64,000 nucleotides of DNA. It comes from a bacterium HR40. GTDB lineage: Bacteria > Pseudomonadota > Alphaproteobacteria > Geminicoccales > Geminicoccaceae. The DNA lies in the NCBI GenBank assembly GCA_002898275.1, contig BEIQ01000002.1, positions 434,001 to 498,000 on the forward strand, written 5' to 3'. This document shows, piece by piece, positions 35,276-44,777 of this stretch. Positions within the stretch are counted from its first letter, which is position 1. Each line of letters begins with the position of its first letter. The notes under the pieces are model-generated. The model saw nothing but the letters and a program-made list of their open reading frames with translations, did not search any database and was not told where the DNA came from. The position numbers and the translations under genes are program-made.

Positions 35276-37072
35276 ATGGCGGATGCGGATCTCGGGCGCA
35301 ATCTCGTGGAGATGGCCATGCGGTCGGCGGCACGACGCCCCGAGGCGCCCTGTTTGTGGGCCAAGCGGGACGGGGGGTGGCAGGCGTGGAGCTGGGCACG
35401 GGTCGCTGCCGAATCGGCGGCGATCGCTCGCTGGCTGCGGGCCCATGGGATCGAGCCCGGCGATCGCGTGGTCCTGCTGTCGGAGAACCGGCCGGAATGG
35501 GCAATCGCCGACCTCGCGATCATGCAGGCCGGCGCCATCACCGTGCCCGCCTACACGACCAATCCACCCGCCGACCATGCCTATCTCCTGAACCACAGCG
35601 AGGCCCGGGGGGTCATTTGCTCGACTCCGAGCCTGGCCCGACGCCTGTTGCCGGCCCTCGCCGAGGCCCCGACGGTGGCTACCGTGCTCTTCATCGAGCC
35701 GCAGCCCACCCTTCCTTCGGGGCCTCAGGTGGGCTTTTGGGACAGCGCCCTCGCCGAGGCCGCTGCCCTCCCCCCGACAGGAGAGGAAGAGCGGCTCGAG
35801 AAGCACGATGTCGCCTGTTTCATCTATACCTCGGGCACAGGGGGGCGTCCCAAGGGGGTCATGCTCACCCATGGCAACATCATGAGCAATATCGCCGGCG
35901 CCATCCGGCTGCTCGAACGGATCGGACTCGAGGACGAGGTGTTCCTGTCTTTCCTCCCGCTGTCCCATGCCTACGAGCACACCGCCGGTCTGCACTTCCC
36001 CCTCGCCATTGGAGCCCAGATCTGGTACGCGGAAGGGGTCGAACATTTGGCCGCCAACCTGCTCGACGCCCGCCCCACCATCCTCACCTGCGTGCCGCGG
36101 CTGCTCGAGGTGATGCGGGAGCGCATGCTCCAGCAAGTGGAACGGCAAGGCGGCCTGCGCGCCAAGCTCTTCCATCTGGCGCTCGAGCTCGGCCGTCGCC
36201 GCTACGAGCAAGGGCGCCTGCTACCCCATCTTCTCCCCGCCGATCTCCTGCTCGACCGCCTCGTGCGTCGCCGCGTCGCCGAGCGCTTCGGCGGCCGACT
36301 GAAGGCTCTGGTCTCGGGGGGCGCTGCCCTCAAATACGAGGTAGGTTTGTTCTTCGTCGCGCTCGGCGTCCCGCTTCTGCAAGGCTACGGCCAGACCGAG
36401 GCGAGTCCGGTGATTTCCTGCAATCCGCCGGGCGCCTGCCGCATCGACACGGTCGGACCGCCGCTCGAGGGCGTGGAGGTGCGGATCGGCGCCGATGGCG
36501 AGATTCTGGTGCGCGGCCCCAATGTGATGAAAGGCTATTGGAAGGACGAGGTGGCGACACAACAGGCGCTGCGCGACGGCTGGCTGCACACCGGCGATGT
36601 CGGCGCCCTCGACCCCGATGGTTATCTGCGCATCACCGACCGCAAGAAGGATATCCTCGTGCTCTCGGGCGGCGAGAACGTGTCGCCCCAGCGGGTCGAA
36701 GGTCTTCTCGTCTATCAACCGGAGATCGCCCAGGCGGTGATCTTCGGCGACCAGCGGCCCTATGTCGTGGCCCTGATCGTACCCGACGCGCGTTTCGCCG
36801 AGGAGTTCGCGAAGCGGCGGGGATGGACCGGCGGACTCGAGGAGATCGGTGAGAATGCGGAATTCCGCGCAGCCATCGCAGCCGCCGTCGAGCGCGCCAA
36901 CGCCCAATTGTCGCCGTTCGAACGGGTGCGCCGCTTCGCCATTCTCAAACGGCCGCTGACCATCGAGGAGGGCCTGATGACGCCGACCCTCAAGATCCGC
37001 CGTCACCTGGTCCTGCAGCAATACCGAGCGGTCCTCGACGGCCTCTATGACACGCGAGGCTCGGCGGTCTGA
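35276..37072 (+). CDS. Long-chain acyl-CoA synthetase (AMP-forming)
   Basis: The 598-residue ligase has the ANL-family motifs: the phosphate loop YTSGTGGRPKGVMLTHGN near 184-201, YGQTEASPV near 368, the hinge region HTGDVGALDPDGYLRITDRKKD, and a C-terminal lysine in TPTLKIRRH. It belongs to the FadD/FAA group that activates long-chain fatty acids to acyl-CoA at the inner membrane. The start is the ATG at 35276 with GGGGAGGGAG upstream. It is divergent from pepF across 89 bp. A hairpin follows the stop at 17 bases. Confidence 0.95.
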   Translation: MADADLGRNLVEMAMRSAARRPEAPCLWAKRDGGWQAWSWARVAAESAAIARWLRAHGIEPGDRVVLLSENRPEWAIADLAIMQAGAITVPAYTTNPPADHAYLLNHSEARGVICSTPSLARRLLPALAEAPTVATVLFIEPQPTLPSGPQVGFWDSALAEAAALPPTGEEERLEKHDVACFIYTSGTGGRPKGVMLTHGNIMSNIAGAIRLLERIGLEDEVFLSFLPLSHAYEHTAGLHFPLAIGAQIWYAEGVEHLAANLLDARPTILTCVPRLLEVMRERMLQQVERQGGLRAKLFHLALELGRRRYEQGRLLPHLLPADLLLDRLVRRRVAERFGGRLKALVSGGAALKYEVGLFFVALGVPLLQGYGQTEASPVISCNPPGACRIDTVGPPLEGVEVRIGADGEILVRGPNVMKGYWKDEVATQQALRDGWLHTGDVGALDPDGYLRITDRKKDILVLSGGENVSPQRVEGLLVYQPEIAQAVIFGDQRPYVVALIVPDARFAEEFAKRRGWTGGLEEIGENAEFRAAIAAAVERANAQLSPFERVRRFAILKRPLTIEEGLMTPTLKIRRHLVLQQYRAVLDGLYDTRGSAV

Positions 37073-37088
37073 AGCCTCGCTCGGAAAC

Positions 37089-37120
37089 GCCGGAGGCCGC
37101 TTGCAGGAGCGGCCTCCGGC
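37089..37120. terminator. Strong hairpin between the acyl-CoA ligase and parB (candidate terminator)
   Basis: GCCGGAGGCCGCT and its exact reverse complement form a 13-bp stem with a six-base loop, 17 bases after the ligase stop. No T-run follows on either strand, so intrinsic termination is uncertain. A second, smaller hairpin (7-bp stem, 37170-37186) lies nearer to parB. The rest of this 190-bp convergent spacer shows nothing else. Confidence 0.55.
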
Positions 37121-37262
37121 CTGGAGATGGGCACAAGGACACGGGGTTTATGGGCAGCGGGTGGCAGGCCCCGGCGGTGCGCCGGGCACCGTGCCGTCTT
37201 CCTGCACTCTCTTCGGCGCCATCATCCTCGCAACATCTGCGGGCTGTCAACCAGAAATACTA

Positions 37263-38137
37263 CTATCCTTGGGATTGTTCACCCTCTGGCTGGCCGCCGA
37301 GCCGCCGGGCGAGGGCCTCGAGCTGTTCCGGAGAACTATAGCGGATGGTTACGGTGCCACCGCCACCTCGGCTGCGGATCCGGACAGCGAGACCGAGGGT
37401 GCGCGACAATTCGCGGGCGAACGCCTCGATGTCGGGATCGGCGTCGGGCGAGCGCCGCGAGCGCCTGCCGATGGCCGCATCGCGCACGAGGGCTTCGGTT
37501 TGGCGGACGTTGAGGCCACGCTCCACCACCAGCCGTGCCAACGCCTCCGGATCGGGAGCGGTGAGCAGGGCGCGGGCGTGCCCGGCGGACAGCCGACCCT
37601 CTTCGAGCATCTTCCGCACCCCCGCGGGCAACTGGAGCAGCCGCAGGGTGTTGGCGATGTGACTGCGGCTCCGACCGACGGCCTCGGCGATCTCCTCCTG
37701 GGTGCGTCCGAAGTCGCGCACGAGGCGAGCGTAGGCCTCCGCTTCCTCCAGGGGCGAGAGATCTTCGCGCTGGAGGTTCTCGACCAGGGCGAGCTCCAGC
37801 ACCTGCCGGTCGTCGAGGTCTCGGACCACCACCGGCAGGTCCGCGAGGCCCGCGCGTTGCGCCGCCCGCCAGCGGCGTTCGCCCGCGACGATCTCGTAGC
37901 CGGCCGCGAGTCCGCGCGCCGGGCGCACCACCAGCGGTTGCAGCACGCCGTGCTCGCGGATGGAGGCCGCTAGTGCCTCGAGCTCCTCTTCCGGGAACTG
38001 ACGGCGGGGCTGGAGCGGCGAGGGTTCGAGATATTCGATGGGGACACGCTGGGCGGACTCGCGAGCGGGCGGCGGAGCGCTCTCGCCGAGCAACGCCCCG
38101 AGCCCCATGCCGAGGCCGCGTCGACGGCTAGCGCTCA

Positions 38138-38138
<1 letters not shown>
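37263..38138 (-). CDS. parB: Chromosome-partitioning protein ParB
   Basis: The 291-residue protein has the ParB order of domains: an N-terminal ParA-contact stretch ([13 protein letters not shown]), the CTP-binding domain with PLVVRP and [13 protein letters not shown] near 86-98, [16 protein letters not shown], the helix-turn-helix ([22 protein letters not shown]) and a C-terminal dimerisation part with [14 protein letters not shown]. It clamps on DNA at parS and segregates the origin region. It follows parA with a one-base TGATG overlap. Two parS-like sites lie 1.4 and 3.3 kb upstream. Confidence 0.97.
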
Positions 38139-38921
<783 letters not shown>

Positions 38922-38944
<23 letters not shown>

Positions 38945-39569
38945 GTCTCACCTCGCGTAGCACGAGAATCCAACCTTCCGCTGTGAGGCTCGGAACACGT
39001 TCGACGATCATTGTCCAGGAGCGCAGGGCCTCGGTCAATTCCGTATCCACCTCGGCACCCTTTGGGAAGACGCCGATTGCACCCGCGGCGAGGAACGGTT
39101 CGGCGAGACGGAGAAGGCGTGGCAGAGGGGCGAGGGCCCGGGCGGTCACGACGTCGACCGGAAAGGGCTGGAGCTCCTCGATGCGCTTCGGGTGCACGCG
39201 GACTCCAGCGGCAGCCGAGACTCGCGCCGCCTCGCGCAGGAACGCGGCTTTGCGACGGTCGGCCTCGACCAGATGCACCTCCGGCATCCCGAGGATGGCG
39301 AGCACCAGCCCGGGAAAGCCGCCACCGCTTCCGAGATCGACGAGGCGGCGCGCGCCGGGCGGCAGGAGCGGGAGGAGCTGGGCGGAGTCGAGGATGTGGC
39401 GGCGCCACAGCTGCGGCAGGGTGGAGGGCGCGACGATGTTGATGCGTCGCTGCCAGCGGACGAGGAGATCGGCGAAGACTTGCAAGCGAAGCAGGGTTTC
39501 ACGTGAAACGCCCAAGCGGAGGAGGGCTTCCACCACCTCCTCAGGCGGCGGGCTGGCTTCGTCGGACAT
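38922..39569 (-). CDS. rsmG: 16S rRNA (guanine-527-N7)-methyltransferase RsmG
   Basis: The 215-residue protein has the SAM loop [17 protein letters not shown] near 76-92, [12 protein letters not shown] before it, and [12 protein letters not shown] after it, all RsmG signatures. In the family it methylates G527 in the 530 loop of 16S rRNA; its loss confers low-level streptomycin resistance in other bacteria. The codons for GVSRET near residue 20 contain a parS-like palindrome. The start overlaps mnmG by 29 bases and the end overlaps parA by 23. Confidence 0.96.
39495..39510. promoter_or_regulatory. parS-like site within rsmG
   Basis: GGTTTCACGTGAAACG contains the 14-bp core palindrome of parS and matches the widespread consensus TGTTTCACGTGAAACA at 14 of 16 positions. 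It lies in the coding region of rsmG, 1.4 kb from parB. ParB loading sites are commonly within genes near the origin. Confidence 0.85.
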
Positions 39570-41397
39570 AGCGATAGAGGAGAGTGAGCGCTGCCGGCGT
39601 CATCCCCGGCAAGCGCGCTGCCGCACCGAGACTCGCTGGCCGCGCCCGCTCCAGGAGCTCGCGCACCTCGCGGCTGAGCCCCGAGATGCCCGCATAGTCC
39701 AGATCGCTCGGCAGGCGCATGGCCTCGTCGCGCCGAAAGGCTTCGATGTCGGCGCGCTGGCGCGCCAGATAGGCGGCGTAGCGGGCGTCGATCTCCACCT
39801 GCTCCACCACTTCCGGCGGGAACTGGCCGAGCTCCGGCCAGATGCGACAGAGATCGGCGAAGCCCACCTGCGGCAGGCCGAGGAGCTCCCGTCCGTTGCG
39901 CCGCCGACCGTCGCGGTTGATGGTCACTCCGTGGCGTGCCGCCTCGTCGGGGGTCGCCGAGCGCTCCTCCAGCATCCGGGTGAGTCGCTCGATCGCCTCG
40001 CGCTTGCGCCGCAGCACCGCCAGCCTGGCCTCGCCCACGCACCCCACCGCCGCGCCGCGCTCGGTGAGCCGGAGATCGGCATTGTCCGCCCGCAGCGACA
40101 ACCGGTATTCGGCACGCGAGGTGAACATCCGGTAGGGCTCGATGACCCCGCGGGTGACCAGATCGTCGATCATCACCCCGATGAAGGCATCGGCCCGATC
40201 CAGCACGAAGCTGCGCCCTCCACCGCCAGCCCGCAGAGCGGCGTTGATGCCGGCGACGATCCCTTGGCCTGCCGCCTCTTCGTAGCCGGTCGTCCCGTTG
40301 ATCTGACCCGCCAGGAAGAGCCCCGGCAAGCGCCGCACTTCCAGCGTCGGCGTCAACTCGCGCGGATCGACATAATCGTACTCGATGGCATAGCCCGGCC
40401 GCAACAGCTCGGCTCGCTCCAGCCCCGGCAACAACCGCACGAGCCGCTCCTGCAGCTCGCGCGGGAGCGCGGTGGACAGGCCGTTCGGATAGACGGTGGG
40501 ATCGTCGTAGCCCTCCGGCTCGAGGAAGATCTGGTGACGCGGTCGATCGGCAAATCGCACCACTTTGTCCTCGATCGACGGGCAGTAGCGCACGCCGGTC
40601 GCCCGGATCTGCCCCGAATACATGGGTGCGCGATGGAGATGGGCGCGGATGAGCGCGTGCGCCGCCTCGTTCGTCCACGTGATCCAGCAGTCGCGCTGCG
40701 GGCGGTCGATCCGCGCCGTGAGGAACGAAAACGGCGGCGGCGGCTCGTCGCCCGGTTGCCGGTCGAGACCGTGCACATCGATGGTGCGCCCGTCCAATCG
40801 CGGAGGCGTCCCGGTCTTGAGCCGCCCCATGCGCAGCCCCATCGCCGCGAGCCGCTCCGCCAGGCGCACGGCCGGCCGATCGCCAAGTCGCCCGGCGGGC
40901 CACCGCTCCTCTCCCAGATGGATGACCCCGCGCAAAAACGTCCCTGTCGTCAGCACCACGGCTGCGGCCCCGATCGTTTCGCCTCCCACCGCGACACCGC
41001 AGCACCGGCCGTCCACCACCACGAGGTCCTCGACTTCCCCCTCGCGCAACGTCAGTCCCGGCTGCCCCTCCAGCAATTCCCGTACCGCCGCGGCGTACAG
41101 GCGGCGGTCGGCTTGGGCGCGCGGTGCCTGCACCGCCGGACCCTTGCTCCGATTGAGGACGCGGAACTGGATGCCGCCGCGATCGATGGCCCGCCCCATG
41201 ATCCCGTCGAGGGCATCGACCTCTCGCACCAAATGGCCGCGTCCCAGCCCGCCGATCGCGGGGTTGCAGGACATGGCGCCGATGGTCGCGAGGCGCTGGG
41301 TGACCAGCAGAGTGCGCGCCCCCATGCGCGCGGCCGCCGCCGCCGCCTCGGTTCCGGCATGGCCGCCGCCGACCACGATCACGTCATATTTCGTCAT
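39541..41397 (-). CDS. mnmG: tRNA uridine-34 5-carboxymethylaminomethyl modification enzyme MnmG (GidA)
   Basis: The 618-residue flavoprotein has the N-terminal FAD motif [55 protein letters not shown] and the C-terminal [16 protein letters not shown] region of GidA. With MnmE it builds the cmnm5 group on the wobble uridine of several tRNAs. MnmE lies 67 bases upstream and the intervening gap carries a parS-like palindrome. The stop overlaps rsmG, so the block mnmE-mnmG-rsmG-parA-parB is probably one transcript or closely coupled. Confidence 0.97.
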   Translation of the reverse strand: MTKYDVIVVGGGHAGTEAAAAAARMGARTLLVTQRLATIGAMSCNPAIGGLGRGHLVREVDALDGIMGRAIDRGGIQFRVLNRSKGPAVQAPRAQADRRLYAAAVRELLEGQPGLTLREGEVEDLVVVDGRCCGVAVGGETIGAAAVVLTTGTFLRGVIHLGEERWPAGRLGDRPAVRLAERLAAMGLRMGRLKTGTPPRLDGRTIDVHGLDRQPGDEPPPPFSFLTARIDRPQRDCWITWTNEAAHALIRAHLHRAPMYSGQIRATGVRYCPSIEDKVVRFADRPRHQIFLEPEGYDDPTVYPNGLSTALPRELQERLVRLLPGLERAELLRPGYAIEYDYVDPRELTPTLEVRRLPGLFLAGQINGTTGYEEAAGQGIVAGINAALRAGGGGRSFVLDRADAFIGVMIDDLVTRGVIEPYRMFTSRAEYRLSLRADNADLRLTERGAAVGCVGEARLAVLRRKREAIERLTRMLEERSATPDEAARHGVTINRDGRRRNGRELLGLPQVGFADLCRIWPELGQFPPEVVEQVEIDARYAAYLARQRADIEAFRRDEAMRLPSDLDYAGISGLSREVRELLERARPASLGAAARLPGMTPAALTLLYRYVRRSQPAA

Positions 41398-41444
41398 GCT
41401 GCCGCTTTTTCCCGCGCCACTCCTTCGTTCGATCCTGCCCTCGT

Positions 41445-41460
41445 CGTTTCACGTGAAACA
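41445..41460. promoter_or_regulatory. parS-like site between mnmE and mnmG
   Basis: CGTTTCACGTGAAACA matches the parS consensus at 15 of 16 positions and is the better of the two copies in the window. It lies in the 67-bp spacer between mnmE and mnmG, 3.3 kb upstream of parB. Confidence 0.9.
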
Positions 41461-41464
41461 GCCC

Positions 41465-42784
41465 TCATTTGCCGATGCAGAATCGGGCGAAAATCTGGTC
41501 CAGAACCTGCTCGACATCGACCCTGCCGCTGATCCGTCCGAGCGCCCGTGCCGCCAGCCGGAGGTCCTCGGCGAGCAGCGCCAGCTCCGACGCGCCGCGC
41601 GCCCGCGCCAGCGCCCTTGCCGTCTCCTCGAGCGCCTCCCGATGCCGCGCACGGGTAATCACTGCCTCGCTCCCGGTCCCGACGAGCTCGCGCACGCGGC
41701 AGCCGAGCGCCCCGACCAGCTCCTCGATCCCCTCGCCCGTGGCGCAGGAGATGGCAATTCCGCCGCGCGGCAGCTGCCGCGGCCGCACGAGGTCGATCTT
41801 GTTGACGACCAGCAGGCTATCGGGCTGCGGCTCCGGCCATTTCCCCTCGTCCTCCGCCTCCACCAGCCACAGCCGCAAATCCGCTGTCTCCGCTCGCAGC
41901 CGCGCCCGCCGTACCCCTTCCGCCTCGATCGGATCCGCCGTCTCCCGCAGACCCGCGGTATCGAGCAGCGTCACCGGCAAGCCGTCGAGCTCCAGCGCCA
42001 CCTCCAAGACGTCCCGAGTCGTCCCCGGCACCGGCGTCACGATCGCCACATCCCGCCCTGCCAGCCGATTGACGAGGCTCGATTTGCCGACATTGGGCGG
42101 CCCGGTCACCGCGACCACCAGTCCCGCCCGCAATCGCTCGCCCCGCCGATCGTCGTCGAGCGTCGCCCGGATTTCCCCTTCGAGAGCGGCCAGCTCTTCC
42201 TCGATCCGCCTCCCGAGCCGCGCCGCGACGTCGCCCTCTTCCGCGGCGAAATCGATTTCCGCCTCCACTTCGGCGACCACCGCCACGAGCCGCGCCCGCC
42301 AGTCCTCGACGCGCTTGCCCAACGCTCCCTCGAGCTGTCGCAGCGCCAACCGCGCCTGGGCGCGCGTCGTCGCCTCCACGAGGTCGGCCACCGCTTCGGC
42401 CTCGCTGAGGTCCAGCCGCCCGTTGAGAAACGCCCGCCGGGTGAACTCCCCCGGTTCGGCGAGGCGCAGACCCGGAATCCGCGCCAAAGCCTCGAGCAGC
42501 GCCCGCAGCACCGCGGTCCCGCCGTGATGGTGAATCTCCGCCAGATCCTCGCCCGTATAGCTCCGTGGCCCGGGGAAGAACAGGACGAGCCCGCGGTCGA
42601 TCGCTTCGCCGCTCTCCGGATCCCGCAGCCGCCGCAGGACCGCGCGCCGCGCCTCGGGCGGCGGCCGGCCCGTCAGCGCTCGGATCGCTCGGGCGCAGGC
42701 CGGGCCCGAGATCCGGAGCACGCCGATCGCCGCCCGTCCCGCTGCCGTCGCCGGCGCGTAGATGGTCGCGCCGGCGCCCTCCAT
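41465..42784 (-). CDS. mnmE: tRNA modification GTPase MnmE (TrmE)
   Basis: The 439-residue protein has the folate-binding N-terminal domain (TIYAPATAAGRAAIGVLRISGP), the FLNGRLDLSEAEAVADLVEA helix, the G domain with GPPNVGKSSL near 215 and DTAGLRET, NKIDL as G4, and a C-terminal end FCIGK with the catalytic cysteine of the CxGK motif. It works with MnmG on wobble uridines. The start at 42784 gives the normal family length; the frame extends further without likeness. It follows the DUF6489 gene by 2 bases. Confidence 0.97.
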   Translation of the reverse strand: MEGAGATIYAPATAAGRAAIGVLRISGPACARAIRALTGRPPPEARRAVLRRLRDPESGEAIDRGLVLFFPGPRSYTGEDLAEIHHHGGTAVLRALLEALARIPGLRLAEPGEFTRRAFLNGRLDLSEAEAVADLVEATTRAQARLALRQLEGALGKRVEDWRARLVAVVAEVEAEIDFAAEEGDVAARLGRRIEEELAALEGEIRATLDDDRRGERLRAGLVVAVTGPPNVGKSSLVNRLAGRDVAIVTPVPGTTRDVLEVALELDGLPVTLLDTAGLRETADPIEAEGVRRARLRAETADLRLWLVEAEDEGKWPEPQPDSLLVVNKIDLVRPRQLPRGGIAISCATGEGIEELVGALGCRVRELVGTGSEAVITRARHREALEETARALARARGASELALLAEDLRLAARALGRISGRVDVEQVLDQIFARFCIGK

Positions 42785-42786
42785 GC

Positions 42787-43080
42787 TCAGCCCTTGCGTC
42801 GCCCCTCCTTCGCCCCGCTGCCGCTTTCCGGCTTCGGCGCTCCCGTCCCGACGGCTGATGCCGCCAGCTGCATCCAGAAGTTCTGCCACTGCTCGAGCCC
42901 CTTCGTCCCGAACGGCAGCCACTGCTCCATGAGCCGCGCCGCGTCCATGCTGCGCAGCCCCTCGACGAGCCGCTCGCGCAGGATCTCGACGAGCTCGCTC
43001 TGCATCGGCCCGATATCGGGAAGCCCGAGGAATCGCCGGGCCTCCTCGGGTGTGCAGTCGACCTCGATGTGAATCTTCAT
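42787..43080 (-). CDS. DUF6489-like small protein
   Basis: This 97-residue protein opens MKIHIEVDCTPEEARRFLGLPD, as in the DUF6489 family found mainly in Alphaproteobacteria. A helical middle (LVEILRERLVEGLRSMD) is followed by a Gly/Lys-rich basic tail (EGRRKG). The family's function is unknown; the WLPFGTKGLEQWQNFW stretch suggests an amphipathic, perhaps phasin-like, helix (inference). The ATG has GGAGGGAAGG directly upstream. It heads the leftward mnmE-mnmG-rsmG-parAB run and is divergent from the TRAP genes. Confidence 0.82.
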   Translation of the reverse strand: MKIHIEVDCTPEEARRFLGLPDIGPMQSELVEILRERLVEGLRSMDAARLMEQWLPFGTKGLEQWQNFWMQLAASAVGTGAPKPESGSGAKEGRRKG

Positions 43081-43208
43081 CCTTCCCTCCAGGCTGCCAA
43101 CCCCGATCGTCTCGCTACCGCGGCCCTCCCCCCTCACGCCACCCGCTTGCGATCCCCACGACTCCTCGCCTAAAGACCAGGCGCCGTCACGACAACGGGA
43201 GGTGTCGC

Positions 43209-44189
43209 ATGCGCTCCTTCGCCTTGGGCCTGACCTCGGCCCTCGTCCTCGCCTCGCTCGATGCCCACGCCCTCACCCTCAAGGCCTCGCACCAATGGCC
43301 GACCGGCGACGTGCGGGACGAGATGGTCCAGATTGTGGCGCGCGAAGTCGCCGCCGCCAATGTCGGCCTCGACATCCGAGTCTATCCCGGCGCCTCCCTC
43401 GTCAAACCCCAGGAGCAATGGCCAGCCCTGGTCAAGGGCCAGATCGACATCTCCGCTTTCCCGCTGGATTACGCCGCTGGCCGCCATCCCGAGTTCAGTG
43501 CCACCCTCATGCCCGGCCTGGTGCGCAATCACGAGCGCGCCAAACGCCTCAACGACTCCGAATTCATGAAGCGGATCAAGGCGATCATCGACGAGGCGGG
43601 CGTGGTGGTGCTGTCCGATGCCTGGCTCGCCGGCGCCTTCGCCTCGCGCAAGGGCTGCATCCGCGGGCCGGAAACGGTCAAGGGCCTGGTGATGCGCGCC
43701 GCCGGGCCGATGTTCGAGGAAATGCTGGCCGCCGCCGGGGCCTCCATTTCCTCGATGCCGAGCTCGGAGATCTATACCGCCATGCAGACCGGCGTGCTCG
43801 ATGCGACCAACACCAGCTCGGGCAGCTTCGTGTCCTATCGCCTTTACGAAGTTGTCAAGTGCCTGACCGCGCCCGGCGCGAATGCCTTGTGGTTCATGTA
43901 CGAACCCATCCTCATGTCGAAGCAGACCTGGGAGAAACTCGACGACGCCCAGCGCGCAGCCTTGCTCGCTGCCGGCCAAAAGGCCGAAGACTACTTCTAC
44001 GAGCAAGCGAAGAAAATCGACGAGGAGATGATCGACACGTTCCGCAAGGCCGGTGTCGAAGTCATCGAGATGAGCCCTGAAGACTACGACGCCTGGATCA
44101 AGGTAGCCAAGGCGAGCTCCTACGTGAAGTTCGCCGAGAAAGTCAAGGGCGGGAAAGAGCTGATCGACCTGGCCCTCGCCGTCGACTGA
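43209..44189 (+). CDS. dctP: TRAP transporter solute-binding protein (DctP family)
   Basis: The 326-residue protein has a signal peptide (MRSFALGLTSALVLASLDAHA) and the DctP fold: LTLKASHQWPTGDVRDEM at the mature end and GLVMRAAGPMFEEMLAAAGA with the conserved arginine that binds the carboxylate of the ligand. It captures an organic acid in the periplasm and delivers it to the DctQM membrane pair encoded just downstream. The ATG at 43209 directly begins the signal peptide; upstream codons in frame do not fit. The ligand is unknown. Confidence 0.93.
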   Translation: MRSFALGLTSALVLASLDAHALTLKASHQWPTGDVRDEMVQIVAREVAAANVGLDIRVYPGASLVKPQEQWPALVKGQIDISAFPLDYAAGRHPEFSATLMPGLVRNHERAKRLNDSEFMKRIKAIIDEAGVVVLSDAWLAGAFASRKGCIRGPETVKGLVMRAAGPMFEEMLAAAGASISSMPSSEIYTAMQTGVLDATNTSSGSFVSYRLYEVVKCLTAPGANALWFMYEPILMSKQTWEKLDDAQRAALLAAGQKAEDYFYEQAKKIDEEMIDTFRKAGVEVIEMSPEDYDAWIKVAKASSYVKFAEKVKGGKELIDLALAVD

Positions 44190-44196
44190 CGAGCGC

Positions 44197-44223
44197 GCGG
44201 GCGGTTCCCTGGGAACCGCCCGC
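44197..44223 (+). terminator. Hairpin between dctP and dctQ (probable attenuator / mRNA stabiliser)
   Basis: GCGGGCGGTTCC and its exact reverse complement form a 12-bp stem with a three-base loop, 8 bases after the dctP stop. No T-run follows. Such hairpins between binding-protein and membrane genes usually lower read-through or protect the upstream mRNA, giving more binding protein than permease. Confidence 0.6.
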
Positions 44224-44264
44224 CCCATCCCCGACCTTCGACGACCGTGCGGGGAGCGTCGTTC

Positions 44265-44777
44265 GTGCGCAGCGTCTTCCGGATCGTGCACGCTCTCTCA
44301 AACGCCTTCGGCCTTCTCGCCGCCTTGCTCCTCGCTGCGGCGGTCCTCGTCGTCTGTCAAATGGTGGTCTGGCGCTATGCCCTGTCCGCCTCCACCGTGT
44401 GGCAGACCGAGTTCGTCACCTATTCGATCGTGGCGTCGACGTTTCTCGGCGCCCCCTATGTGCTGCGAACCGGGGGGCATGTGAACGTCGACCTCCTGCC
44501 GCTCTTTCTCCGCGGTCGCCCCCGCCGTCTTCTCCTCGCCCTCGCCCATCTCTTGGGCCTCGCCTTCTGCCTCGTGCTGTTCTGGCAGACCACGCGTTAC
44601 TGGTGGGAAGCTTGGAGCGAGGGCTGGACCACCCAGACGGTATGGGCCCTGCCGCTCTGGATCCCGCTGTTGCCGCTGCCGTTGTCCTTCGCTCTGTTGA
44701 CCCTCGAGTACCTCGGTCTCCTCCTCCTGCCGACCCCGACTCCGCCTTCTCCCCCCGCCGCAGGGAGCCACCCTTGA
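44265..44777 (+). CDS. dctQ: TRAP transporter small permease (DctQ family)
   Basis: The 170-residue protein has four membrane helices, as DctQ subunits do, with the family motif VWQTEFVTYSIVASTFLGAPYVLRTGGHVNVDLL around 45-80. It pairs with the large DctM subunit in sodium- or proton-driven uptake. GTG at 44265 has GGGGAG eight bases upstream and is preferred over GTG at 44247. A Pro-rich tail (PTPTPPSPPAAG) ends the protein. The TGA overlaps the TTG start of dctM. Confidence 0.9.
   Translation: MRSVFRIVHALSNAFGLLAALLLAAAVLVVCQMVVWRYALSASTVWQTEFVTYSIVASTFLGAPYVLRTGGHVNVDLLPLFLRGRPRRLLLALAHLLGLAFCLVLFWQTTRYWWEAWSEGWTTQTVWALPLWIPLLPLPLSFALLTLEYLGLLLLPTPTPPSPPAAGSHP

Noticed and set aside
37073-37262. 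Replication origin or DnaA box cluster beside parB
   Set aside because: The spacer has two hairpins and a slightly AT-richer end but no DnaA-box pattern that I can recognise.
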